64,000 bases of DNA from Tidjanibacter sp. (GTDB lineage Bacteria; Bacteroidota; Bacteroidia; Bacteroidales; Rikenellaceae): positions 62,001 to 126,000 of the forward strand of contig JAFTUI010000007.1 of NCBI GenBank assembly GCA_017466345.1, given 5' to 3'. Every line of letters begins with the position of its first letter. The first letter of the stretch is position 1. The position numbers and the translations under genes are program-made. Below, piece after piece: positions 16,682 through 24,859 of the stretch. The notes under the pieces are model-generated. The model worked only from the letters and a program-made list of their open reading frames with translations, ran no database searches and had not been told where the DNA came from.

Positions 16682-19600
16682 TTAGTTCGCCTTACCAAGG
16701 GCAATGAACTCGTGGGGTTTGAGAGTTACCTTGTAGGTCGCGCCCAAAGTAATCTTCTCGCCAGTGATGATGTTGGTCCACTCGCCAGTCTGAGGAACAT
16801 TGATAGTGGTCTCCTTGGTCTGGTTGGTGGTCTGGTTAGCAACAACAATCACAGCACCATCATCGTTGCTCAGCACAAGTGTCTTACCTGCCGCTGCCGA
16901 CTCGCCAACATTCCAAACCTTACACTGAGTGTTGCCGCCATCGTGCGAGAAGATTGCGGGGTGGTCGGTACGCCACGAGATAACCTTCGAGAGGTTGTCG
17001 TAGAGAGCCTTGCGGTGGGTATTCTCGTAGTAGCCAAGGGTCCAAGCAACGGGTTTCTCGCCTGTACGGTCGTTGTAGTCGATGGAGTAGTCGTATGCCA
17101 ACTCGCCAAACTGCCAAATCATCTTAGGATAGGGCGAGAGGAACTCCAAAGCATACAGACCAGAGAGTTGGCTGGCTGCCTCTGCCGACTCAACGGTTTT
17201 GAGTACGCCATTGCCATACTTCGTCATCTTGAAGGCAACCCTCTCCTCATCGTGGCTCTCTGCGAAGTTGATGCGACCATAGGTGCGGATGTTCGAGAAG
17301 TTGCTCTTGCCGCTCTCGTGCCAGCCCATTGCGCTCTCCTGCATAGCAGTCATCGCACCTTTATTCCAGAGCATAATACCCTCATAAGCAGCAAGCTCAT
17401 TTTCCTCCTTACTGTCGCAGAAGTGCTCGAAGATGATATAAGCATCATCCTCAATCTCGCGGATAGCATCGGCGTACTCTTTGAGCCAGCCGATACGCTC
17501 TGCCGAATAACCACCTGCATCGTAGTTCGAGGGGTTCTGAACGATACCCTTGGTGAGGTCGAAGCGATAACCGTCAATGTTGTACTCTTTGAGCCAGAAC
17601 TGCAATACCTCCTTGAAGTAGGAGCGGGTCTTAGCATAGGAGTGGTTGAAATCGTGATATACGTTGAAGTTGTGTTTTGCCTCCACATTGAAGAATGGGT
17701 TGCTGGAAGTCGTGCAGTTCTTAGCCGAATCCCACCACATCTTAGCCCAGGGGAACTGACCTGTTGCGTGGTTGAACACAACGTCCAAAATCACAGCAAT
17801 ACCCCTCTTGTGGCACTCATCGATAAACTCCTTGTAGTCCTCCTTCGTACCGTAAGCCTTGTCGGCAGCAAAGTAGAAGCAGGGGTTGTAGCCCCACGAG
17901 TTGTTACCATCGAACTCGTGGATAGGCATCAGCTCAATAGCGTTCACGCCGAGTGTTTCGAGGTAGTCGAGTTTCTCGGTAACAGCGTCAATCGAGCCCT
18001 CCTCGGTAAAGTCGCGGATGAGCAACTCGTAAATCACGAGCGAGTGGCGGTTGGGACGCTCAAAATCGGTAACCTGCCAATTATAAACCTCCTTGGTGGT
18101 CGAGAATACCGACACCACATCGGTGGTATTTGCGGGGTACTCTTTCAGGTTGGGATAAATCTCGTTATGCTCGTTAATCCACTTGTCGTTCCAGGGGTCG
18201 AGAATCTTCTCGCAGTAGGGGTCGCCAACGCGGATTTTGCCATCTACCAAGAATTGGTAAGCATACTCGGTGTTGGGCTGCAAGTCGCTAACGGTGGTCC
18301 AGAAGTAGTCACCATCCTTCTTCATAAGATACTGGTTCGAGGGAGCAAACTCGTTGAAGTCGCCAAGCAGGATAATCTGTTTCTTACCAGGAGCAAAGAG
18401 TACGAAGGTAGCCTCCGAGCCCTCAACAGTAACACCCTCTTTTACGCCTGCGGGACGTGCGGCACTCTGAGTCGAGCCCAGCGCAGCAACGATAACCTTC
18501 TCGGTAACAGTTGCGCCATCCTTGTCGTAGGCGGTAGCCTCAAATACCATATCGCCAACCTCGGTAACGGTGTGCTCATAGACAATCTCTTCGCTATCGG
18601 TAGCAGCAACCTCTGAGCCATTGAGCGAGAGCACAAGGTTCTCGGAGTTCTGAGCCACAACCTTCACGGAGACCTCATCGCCAACAGATACAATCTCGCC
18701 GTGTGTGGGCGAAACAAACGACACAACAAGTTCGGAAGCATCAACAAGGTCTACATAAATATCCTGACCATTGTTCTTAACCTCTTTGGTACCACCGCTG
18801 GTGCGGAATACGAATGCCAACTGTTTAACCTCCTCGCCTTCGGGAACGCCATAGAATGCCTTAGCACCACCCGAAATCACAAGGCCATAGATGCCATTGC
18901 CAACGTGTGTGAGGCAGCAGTCCTCTGCATCCACATTCCAATCGTGTTTCACATATTTCCAGTCGCCACCACCAACACTCTTGTCGGTGATAACACCGGT
19001 GTGAGCATAGAGTTTCTCGCCAGGTGTGATGCTTGTGCCCTGAGTATTGACAACAACCACAAAGTCGGTAGACATATCGGGCGACACGAGCGAAGGAAGT
19101 GTAGCAATCAAGGGCCATTCGAGAGTGGGGTTGATGTCGTCAATGCTGTAAATATCCTGAATTACAACATCGTTATCAATCCTATCAAACTCCATTGCGC
19201 CCTCGTTCTCAGCTACCCAATCGGTAACGGTAGTGGTAAACTGAACCTTCTCGCTGGCTTTGGGCTCCAAGTTTGCGGTGTATGCCTTGCCCGACTCAAA
19301 AGAGGATGTCGAGGTGCAAAGGTAGCGGTTACCCGAAGTGGAAAGAATCTCAACCTCAACCTTGGCATTTGCCTGAGGAACAGAGATGAAGGCATAAGCC
19401 TCTTTACCATCTATGGTTACCTTTGCGGGGGTAATGTTGCCCTTTGAGTTGTTTACCACAGTGGCGGAGCCATCTTTGAGTTTGATGCGCGATTTGGTAT
19501 AAAGACCCGACACTGTCACACTCTCAATAACCTCGCCTTCGGGCATATTGACAGCATAGACAACCTTCGAGAGCATATGGCGGAAAGGCAACTCCACAGC

Positions 19601-20059
19601 CTCCGAAGTGGGTTTGGAGTTGGTAATTGCCAACATAAAGTCCGATTTTTTGTAGCCCTCCTGACCGCTCTGGTTGTTCTGCACGGTTGCAACATAGCCA
19701 CTACTGTTGTACATTGCGTTAGCATCGTAGGGGTAGTAGCCCATAACGATCGACTCCAAATTTTCGTCCTCATACCAAGTATACTTCTGCTCTGAGCCAA
19801 AAGCACCATCTTTGCAGACAAAGGGAGCGTTGTTGAGGTAGATCTTGGAGGTGTAGATGTGTACACCCACAGCATCGCCATTCTCAAAAGCCGTGTCGGT
19901 GGCTTTTGTGTAGTTCTCGATGGTCGCATTGATCTTAACCGCTTTGCGACCGCCAACGGGCTCCTCTACGGGATCCTCCTCGCAAGAGGTCATCAGCGAA
20001 GCCGCCGCCATCAAGGCGAGGCTCATCAGTTTGATTGTACTAAAAAATGTTTTTTTCAT
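16682..20059 (-). CDS. Fimbrillin-like / starch-binding / CBM48 / GH13 surface amylase lipoprotein
   Basis: An 1125-residue lipoprotein (SLMTSC, Cys26) taking the place of SusG. Domains: fimbrillin (Mfa/FimA)-like about 40-270 (VKINATIENYTKATDTAFEN, FRHMLSKVVYAV, SSFESGKAYTANLEPK); a CBM26-like module about 305-440 (YAHTGVITDK, WKYVKHDW, CCLTH, AFYGVP, LAFVFR); an Ig-like linker about 445-527; CBM48 about 540-630; and a GH13 barrel about 670-1040. Catalytic residues are present: Asp834 in GYRFDLTKG, Glu878 in IIFEHFCD, Asp937 in ESHDEER. It should cut starch or glycogen at the cell surface. The fimbrillin-like N-terminus on an amylase is unusual. Product specificity cannot be told from sequence. 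Confidence 0.85.
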   Translation of the reverse strand: MKKTFFSTIKLMSLALMAAASLMTSCEEDPVEEPVGGRKAVKINATIENYTKATDTAFENGDAVGVHIYTSKIYLNNAPFVCKDGAFGSEQKYTWYEDENLESIVMGYYPYDANAMYNSSGYVATVQNNQSGQEGYKKSDFMLAITNSKPTSEAVELPFRHMLSKVVYAVNMPEGEVIESVTVSGLYTKSRIKLKDGSATVVNNSKGNITPAKVTIDGKEAYAFISVPQANAKVEVEILSTSGNRYLCTSTSSFESGKAYTANLEPKASEKVQFTTTVTDWVAENEGAMEFDRIDNDVVIQDIYSIDDINPTLEWPLIATLPSLVSPDMSTDFVVVVNTQGTSITPGEKLYAHTGVITDKSVGGGDWKYVKHDWNVDAEDCCLTHVGNGIYGLVISGGAKAFYGVPEGEEVKQLAFVFRTSGGTKEVKNNGQDIYVDLVDASELVVSFVSPTHGEIVSVGDEVSVKVVAQNSENLVLSLNGSEVAATDSEEIVYEHTVTEVGDMVFEATAYDKDGATVTEKVIVAALGSTQSAARPAGVKEGVTVEGSEATFVLFAPGKKQIILLGDFNEFAPSNQYLMKKDGDYFWTTVSDLQPNTEYAYQFLVDGKIRVGDPYCEKILDPWNDKWINEHNEIYPNLKEYPANTTDVVSVFSTTKEVYNWQVTDFERPNRHSLVIYELLIRDFTEEGSIDAVTEKLDYLETLGVNAIELMPIHEFDGNNSWGYNPCFYFAADKAYGTKEDYKEFIDECHKRGIAVILDVVFNHATGQFPWAKMWWDSAKNCTTSSNPFFNVEAKHNFNVYHDFNHSYAKTRSYFKEVLQFWLKEYNIDGYRFDLTKGIVQNPSNYDAGGYSAERIGWLKEYADAIREIEDDAYIIFEHFCDSKEENELAAYEGIMLWNKGAMTAMQESAMGWHESGKSNFSNIRTYGRINFAESHDEERVAFKMTKYGNGVLKTVESAEAASQLSGLYALEFLSPYPKMIWQFGELAYDYSIDYNDRTGEKPVAWTLGYYENTHRKALYDNLSKVISWRTDHPAIFSHDGGNTQCKVWNVGESAAAGKTLVLSNDDGAVIVVANQTTNQTKETTINVPQTGEWTNIITGEKITLGATYKVTLKPHEFIALGKAN

Positions 20060-20080
20060 AGTGTATTATGATTTGTTTGA

Positions 20081-20920
20081 TTATTGATTCTCGGAATCGG
20101 GTCGCTCAATCACAGTAATACCTGACCTGCACAGAGCAAAATACTGAGAAGCCTCGCCACCACAGCATATTGATAAGTTCTTGGGTGCATCGAAGGTGTA
20201 CTCAAACTTATTTACGCCATTGTTCAGCGAGGCAATGTGGGCGAAGGTGGGCTCTTGGTCCTCCTCGGCAAAATTATACTCTACCGAATAGATCTGATAT
20301 CCCTCGGGAATATTCTGAGCCACCACCAAAAATTGGCAAGGCTCGCCAACATATACCATCGACCCTGCACTTGGTGCAAGAATCTGAGCCGCTGTCGCAT
20401 CTGCGGCATAGAGAGGAAGAACGAAGTCTGCAATTCCACCATACGCCTTAACTACTTTTGTAGCGTTAGCATTACGGAATACAAAGGTCATCGCAGTCAA
20501 TACGTCCTCAGTGCCGACATTGTAGAAGGCGCGGGGACCGCCCTTGATAACGAGCGAGTAGATTGTACCGCCCTCGTGAGTGAGGCAACAATCCACCTCA
20601 TTTACACCCCAATCGTGCTTAACATACTTCCAATCACCATTGTCCGTACTATCTGTCGTAAGAACGCCGGTGTGTGCATAGAGGACTTCGCCCTCTTCGA
20701 TGCCATAGCCTTCAACATTGACCACAACACGCACATCTTCGGCACTATCGGGAGCCACAAAATAGGGAACAGTATAAATCAATGGCTGAAACTCGTTCAG
20801 ATTGACATTGGGTTGCTCTCCCCCATTCTCGTCCCCGTCTGCCTTGCAACAACCGGCAAATGTAAGCAGACCTGCCATTAAGAGTAGAATGGAAGAATAT
20901 TTTACAAATTCGCGTTTCAT
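20081..20920 (-). CDS. Starch-binding-module lipoprotein, free-standing
   Basis: A 279-residue lipoprotein (FAGC, Cys24) whose residues about 45-165 closely match the CBM26-like module of the amylase encoded next: YAHTGVLTTDS, GDWKYVKHDWG, VDCCLTHEGG, RAFYNVG, MTFVFRNANATKVVK. A second beta domain follows (ILAPSAGSMVYVGEPCQFLVVAQN), resembling the amylase's Ig-like linker. It looks like a duplicated, enzyme-free copy that acts as a surface starch-binding protein, a second SusE/F analogue. Only 8 bp separate it from the transporter gene and 21 bp from the amylase gene, so it lies within one operon. CBM26 is assigned by pattern recall only. Confidence 0.7.
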   Translation of the reverse strand: MKREFVKYSSILLLMAGLLTFAGCCKADGDENGGEQPNVNLNEFQPLIYTVPYFVAPDSAEDVRVVVNVEGYGIEEGEVLYAHTGVLTTDSTDNGDWKYVKHDWGVNEVDCCLTHEGGTIYSLVIKGGPRAFYNVGTEDVLTAMTFVFRNANATKVVKAYGGIADFVLPLYAADATAAQILAPSAGSMVYVGEPCQFLVVAQNIPEGYQIYSVEYNFAEEDQEPTFAHIASLNNGVNKFEYTFDAPKNLSICCGGEASQYFALCRSGITVIERPDSENQ

Positions 20921-20928
20921 ATTACCGA

Positions 20929-22290
20929 TTATTTTTCGCTTGTTTTCTTTGTCTTAATGCCAAAGACTGCGATTGCGCCCAGCACGAGCGAGATACCCGC
21001 AATAACTAGCATCACACCCTGACCACTCTGTACCATAGCACCGCTTTCGAGCGTTACCATTGCGCCACCGAAGGTCTTGAAGAGGAAGCCACCAACGAGC
21101 GCTGCCACAATCTGAGGCAGGCAGATGGTGCAGTTGAAAAGACCGAGGTAGGAGCCCATCGACTTACCCGAAAGCGAGTTGGTCAGCATAGCAAAAGGCA
21201 TTGCCAGCATTGCCGCCCAAGCGCAACCAATCAGCAAGAACGACACGAACAAGAGGTACTGATTGTGGATGAAGTAGGTCGAGATGAAACCTGCGGCACC
21301 GAGCAAAAGGCTCACCGAATATGCGACCTTCTCGCGGCGGAACAAGGGAAGTACCAAAGCCCAAAGGATGGAACCCACAGCCTGAACAGCGAATAGCACG
21401 CCCGTCCAGTCGCCCGCACTCTGGAATGCAGCCGATTTAGCATCTACCGTACCCCAAACATTCTCGGCAATGGCACCTGTGGTGTTGTTCCACATATAGA
21501 GGAACGCAAACCAGCAGAAGAACTGCACAAGACCAATCTGCCAGAAGGCTTTGGGAGCGTGCAGAAGCAGCACGAAGAGGTTGGTTTTCTCTTTCTTCTC
21601 CTCTTTCTCGGCGGGTTTGATACCGTGGAACTCAGCATACTCCTCAGGGTTCATCTCCTTAACCTTCACGCCCGTAAAGAGCACGCAGAGGATGAGGATT
21701 ACTGCGCCAATGTAGAACGACCAAGTTACCGAAGGGGGAATCATACCCTCGGGTGCGGTGTTCTTGATACCAATCCAAGTGAAGAAGTAGGGGAAGAGGT
21801 AGCCAACGAGCGAGCCTGCGTTGCAGAGCATACTCTGGATAGAATATGCCTTAGTCTTCTGCTCCTCGTTTACCATATCGCCAACCATCATCTTGAAGGG
21901 CTGCATAGCCATATTGATTGACGTATCCAAAAGCATCAGCATAATGGCACCGAAGCCGAGTGCAGCCTTAACCGTAAGGTTGAAACTACCCGAGTTGGGC
22001 AGAAGAGCCATAACGATAACTGCCACGATGGAGCCAACGTAGAGGTAGGGTTTGCGGCGACCCAAGCGACACCAAGTCTTGTCGCTCATAGCACCCACGA
22101 TGGGTTGAACGATCATACCCATAAGAGGGGGCAACACCCAGAAGAAACTCAGGGTGTGGGGGTCTGCACCGAGGGTTGCAAAAATGCGGCTGATGTTGGC
22201 ACTCTGCAATGCGTAGGCAATCTGTACACCGAAGAATCCGAAGCTCAGATTCCACATCTGCCAAAACGATAGATTTCTTTTGTTACTCAT
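20929..22290 (-). CDS. MFS maltose/maltooligosaccharide transporter
   Basis: 453 residues with about 12 hydrophobic segments. It has the pattern of the sugar-transporting MFS group related to SLC45/GPH carriers: LSFWQMWNLSFGFFGVQIAYALQ at the N-terminus, the loop 2-3 signature GAMSDKTWCRLGRRKPY and a charged central loop (KPAEKEEKKEK). These proteins are typically found beside malQ and GH13 genes in Bacteroidetes and move maltose or short maltooligosaccharides across the inner membrane with protons. It is the first gene of the minus-strand enzyme operon. Confidence 0.85.
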   Translation of the reverse strand: MSNKRNLSFWQMWNLSFGFFGVQIAYALQSANISRIFATLGADPHTLSFFWVLPPLMGMIVQPIVGAMSDKTWCRLGRRKPYLYVGSIVAVIVMALLPNSGSFNLTVKAALGFGAIMLMLLDTSINMAMQPFKMMVGDMVNEEQKTKAYSIQSMLCNAGSLVGYLFPYFFTWIGIKNTAPEGMIPPSVTWSFYIGAVILILCVLFTGVKVKEMNPEEYAEFHGIKPAEKEEKKEKTNLFVLLLHAPKAFWQIGLVQFFCWFAFLYMWNNTTGAIAENVWGTVDAKSAAFQSAGDWTGVLFAVQAVGSILWALVLPLFRREKVAYSVSLLLGAAGFISTYFIHNQYLLFVSFLLIGCAWAAMLAMPFAMLTNSLSGKSMGSYLGLFNCTICLPQIVAALVGGFLFKTFGGAMVTLESGAMVQSGQGVMLVIAGISLVLGAIAVFGIKTKKTSEK

Positions 22291-22432
22291 TTTGTTTGTT
22301 TTGTTTTATAGTTTTTCTTGTGTTTTTTTGCTCTGTTTTACCCTCTTCGAGGCTCTATTTTGCGCCCGTTTTGGGAGCCATTTTCTCTCCCGCATACACA
22401 CGCGCACACCTATTTATTATAATAAAACTTTG

Positions 22433-22439
22433 CAATATA
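22433..22439 (-). promoter_or_regulatory. Possible -7 box for the transporter-amylase-malQ operon
   Basis: The minus strand reads TATATTG about 140 nt before the transporter ATG at 22290, a near match to TAnnTTTG. TTTTG and ATTG occur upstream, at 22 and 16 bp, not the ideal 19. The rest of the 293-bp divergent gap is A/T-rich with no gene. A site for the neighbouring LytTR regulator would be expected here but none was identified by eye. Confidence 0.3.
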
Positions 22440-22524
22440 CGTTTTTTTCTTGAAACAATCACAAAATTTTGACGAATGGCGCATTTTTCGTGACGAGCAA
22501 AGAGAAAAAATGTTCTAAAAAAGG

Positions 22525-22555
22525 TTTGGAAACCCACAAAAAAGTGCTATCTTTG
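22525..22555 (+). promoter_or_regulatory. Promoter of the membrane-protein/LytS/LytTR operon
   Basis: TTTG at 22525-22528 and TATCTTTG at 22548-22555 are separated by exactly 19 bp, a full Bacteroidetes housekeeping promoter. The expected start is about 22562, giving a leader of about 20 nt before the ATG at 22584. Confidence 0.85.
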
Positions 22556-22583
22556 AAAACCTAAACCAAAACGTTCCGACCCA

Positions 22584-22937
22584 ATGAACGCAAAACTCAA
22601 CAAGTGTAGTTGGATAATACACCTTTTTGCCATAGCGCACGCCATATCGTCTTTCGCGATGGGGCAATGGGGGTTCGATGACGAGATTCTGCTCTCGCTT
22701 CTGACCATCTCTATGATTGTGGCAGTTACGCAAATCTACAAATTGCCCTTGGAGGTGTCTGCTGCTTTGGCGGTGTTGTGCTGCTTTGCGGGCTACTATT
22801 TGGGCACCCTCGGTGGCAAATGGCTCACAGCCTCTGGCTTTGATTTTCTCATCAGATATTCCAGCGAAATAACTACTTTCGTAGTGACCGAAATCCTCGG
22901 CTGGGCAGCAACACTCATCTCGGCAAAGCGCAAATAA
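22584..22937 (+). CDS. Small integral membrane protein, unknown function
   Basis: 117 residues with three likely membrane segments (about 10-27, 35-75 as one or two, and 95-112) and a basic end (SAKRK). Not recognised. It begins directly behind a consensus promoter and ends 10 bp before the kinase gene, so the three genes form one transcript. Such a protein could modulate the kinase, but this is inferred only from the neighbourhood. Confidence 0.7.
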   Translation: MNAKLNKCSWIIHLFAIAHAISSFAMGQWGFDDEILLSLLTISMIVAVTQIYKLPLEVSAALAVLCCFAGYYLGTLGGKWLTASGFDFLIRYSSEITTFVVTEILGWAATLISAKRK

Positions 22938-22947
22938 TCATCACGTT

Positions 22948-23952
22948 ATGAACAAAGAACTGAGCCGCATCATCCTTGTTGTTGTCGCCATTTTGCTCCT
23001 CCGCATCGGACTCGTAGGCATCTACGAGTATTTCGGTGCAGCGGGTGGTGTGGATATGTTCGATGCCATCGGCATCATTGCCCTCGACACCCTAAACCTA
23101 CCCATAACCTTGTCGCTCACACTCCTTACGGGCTACCTCATAAACAAAATTGAGTGGCTCCGTGCGCACACGTTTTTTAGGGTGCTTTCGTGGGTTATTG
23201 TGGTGCTCATTTGTGCCCTTGTTTCGACCTTCATTGCCACCTCCCAGAGCCAATTCTCAGTGGGTAGCATTGAGTGGTATTCGCTCCTTTTTGTTGCCAT
23301 TCTTTTTTGCGCCATCATCCTCATTGCGCTCCATTTGTGGCTGTGGTTTCGCTCTTCGCGCAGGTATCTATCGAAGGTCATTGCCAAGAGCGAACGCACT
23401 AATTATCAGTATGTTCAGCTGAAACAGCAACTCAACCCTCACTTCCTTTTCAACAGCCTTTCCATCCTCGACTACCTTGTGCAGGAGCAACAGACCGAGC
23501 GTGCGAGCGACTACATAAAAAAACTCGCCAACATCTACCGCTACCTGCTAAAACAAGAGGAGTACGACACCATAGAACTCTCCAAAGAGGTCGACTTTTT
23601 GGGGCTCTATATTGACATTATGAGAGAGCGTTTTTTGGACGGTTTCGAGGTCGAAATCGACCTTCCCTCAAAGGTGCTCTCACGCAAGGTTGTCCCTTGT
23701 GCCTTGCAGGTTTTGGTCGAAAATGCCTTTAAGCACAACACCGCAACACCCGATCACAAACTGAAAATCAAGATTTGGAGTGAAGGGGGCAAGGTTGTGG
23801 TGCAAAACAACATAAACCACAAACAAACACCCTCCCTATCTAATGGATTTGGGCTCAAAAACCTCAGAGTGCAGTATAGCGTTCTCTCTGGCGAGAGCAT
23901 CGATGTAGAACAAGATAAGGAGTTCTTTACAGTCAAATTTCCCTTACTATGA
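22948..23952 (+). CDS. LytS/YehU-type sensor histidine kinase
   Basis: 334 residues. Four membrane segments lie in the first 135 residues (about 7-25, 45-65, 78-97, 112-135), with no large extracytoplasmic sensor domain. The His_kinase domain follows, with phospho-acceptor His165 in QLNPHFLFNSL, then the ATPase with VVPCALQVLVENAFKHN (N box) and GFGLKNLRVQY (G box). The gene overlaps the response regulator by 4 bp (ATGA), which indicates translational coupling. It would phosphorylate the LytTR protein. The stimulus is unknown; the location between the starch transporter and pullulanase suggests sugar or envelope status, an inference only. Confidence 0.92.
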   Translation: MNKELSRIILVVVAILLLRIGLVGIYEYFGAAGGVDMFDAIGIIALDTLNLPITLSLTLLTGYLINKIEWLRAHTFFRVLSWVIVVLICALVSTFIATSQSQFSVGSIEWYSLLFVAILFCAIILIALHLWLWFRSSRRYLSKVIAKSERTNYQYVQLKQQLNPHFLFNSLSILDYLVQEQQTERASDYIKKLANIYRYLLKQEEYDTIELSKEVDFLGLYIDIMRERFLDGFEVEIDLPSKVLSRKVVPCALQVLVENAFKHNTATPDHKLKIKIWSEGGKVVVQNNINHKQTPSLSNGFGLKNLRVQYSVLSGESIDVEQDKEFFTVKFPLL

Positions 23953-24716
23953 GAGCATTAATAATTGAAGACGAAATTCCTTCGAGACTCAACCTTTCTC
24001 GTGCCCTTAGGAGCATCTCTCCCGACATAGAAATTGTGGGGAGCTTGGGCTCTGTGGCAGAGTCGATAGAGTGGTTCAACACCCACCCCGAAGGTGCCGA
24101 TTTGGTCTTTATGGATGTACAGCTGAGCGATGGGTTGTGCTTCGATATTTTCAAGAGGACAACGGTCTGCGGCAAGATTGTAATTACCACAGCCTACGAC
24201 AATTACGCCCTCGAAGCCTTCAAAATTCACTCGGTGGACTACCTGCTCAAACCCATCGACAGAGAGGCTCTGCGCAACACCGTAAATCACTGTTATTCGC
24301 TGCTCTCCGCCTCGCCCAAAGAGAGCATTGATTATGCTCGTCTTGCCGAGATTTTCACACCCAGACAAGTTGAGTGGAAAGATCGTTTTTTGGTTAAGGT
24401 GGGCGACAAAATCATCCTCGTGAGGGTGGAGAATATCGCCTTTTTCTACTCCGAAAACAAGACCACTTTCCTCGTTACGGACGAGGGCAGAGAGTATATT
24501 GTCGATGAGTCGCTCGATGCCATCGAGGGGAAACTAAACCCCACCTCTTTCTTCCGCATTGGTCGCTCGTGCATTGTATCGCTGGCGCAAATTCAAGTGG
24601 TAACTAAGCACTTCGGCTCGCGCCTGAGGGTGCAGCTGCGCTCCTCGAAGCGCGATGACCTCTTTGTGTCACGCGCACGCACAGGCGAGTTCCTCGAATG
24701 GCTCAACGGGAATTGA
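23949..24716 (+). CDS. LytTR-family response regulator
   Basis: 255 residues. The receiver domain (1-120) has acidic residues in IIEDE, phospho-acceptor Asp56 in VFMDVQLSDG, Thr in ITTAYDNYALEAF and Lys101 in YLLKPID. A LytTR DNA-binding domain follows from about 145 (DRFLVKVGDKIILVRVENI, FFRIGRSCIVSLAQI) to the end. Such regulators bind paired 9-bp-like sites upstream of target operons. The start ATG overlaps the kinase stop, and the stop TGA lies in an AATTGAGAATT tract related to the heptamer repeats elsewhere in the window. Targets could include the divergent transporter operon or the downstream pullulanase. Confidence 0.92.
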   Translation: MRALIIEDEIPSRLNLSRALRSISPDIEIVGSLGSVAESIEWFNTHPEGADLVFMDVQLSDGLCFDIFKRTTVCGKIVITTAYDNYALEAFKIHSVDYLLKPIDREALRNTVNHCYSLLSASPKESIDYARLAEIFTPRQVEWKDRFLVKVGDKIILVRVENIAFFYSENKTTFLVTDEGREYIVDESLDAIEGKLNPTSFFRIGRSCIVSLAQIQVVTKHFGSRLRVQLRSSKRDDLFVSRARTGEFLEWLNGN

Positions 24717-24738
24717 GAATTCTCAATTTTCAATTCGT
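24715..24738. repeat. AATTGA/TCAATT tract at the end of the LytTR gene
   Basis: The LytTR stop codon lies in AATTGAGAATTCTCAATT, a palindrome made from the same AATTGAA-type unit that borders apbE and the helicase gene. It may work as a weak terminator. The 143-bp gap to the pullulanase gene also has a small stem, CTTGCGC-TCT-GCGCAAG (24811-24827), with arms identical to those of cassettes A and D. Confidence 0.6.
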
Positions 24739-24859
24739 TTCCCCTTGCTTATCCCTAAAATTTGCCTATTCATCGCAAAGTGTGTGGCGATTTGGAGAAA
24801 AATCGCTACCTTGCGCTCTGCGCAAGAGCAAGGCAAAACAATAAACAAAAAATATAATA

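Noticed and set aside
22584-22937. Small membrane protein as a SusR-type regulator
   Set aside because: It has only membrane helices and no DNA-binding or sensor domain.
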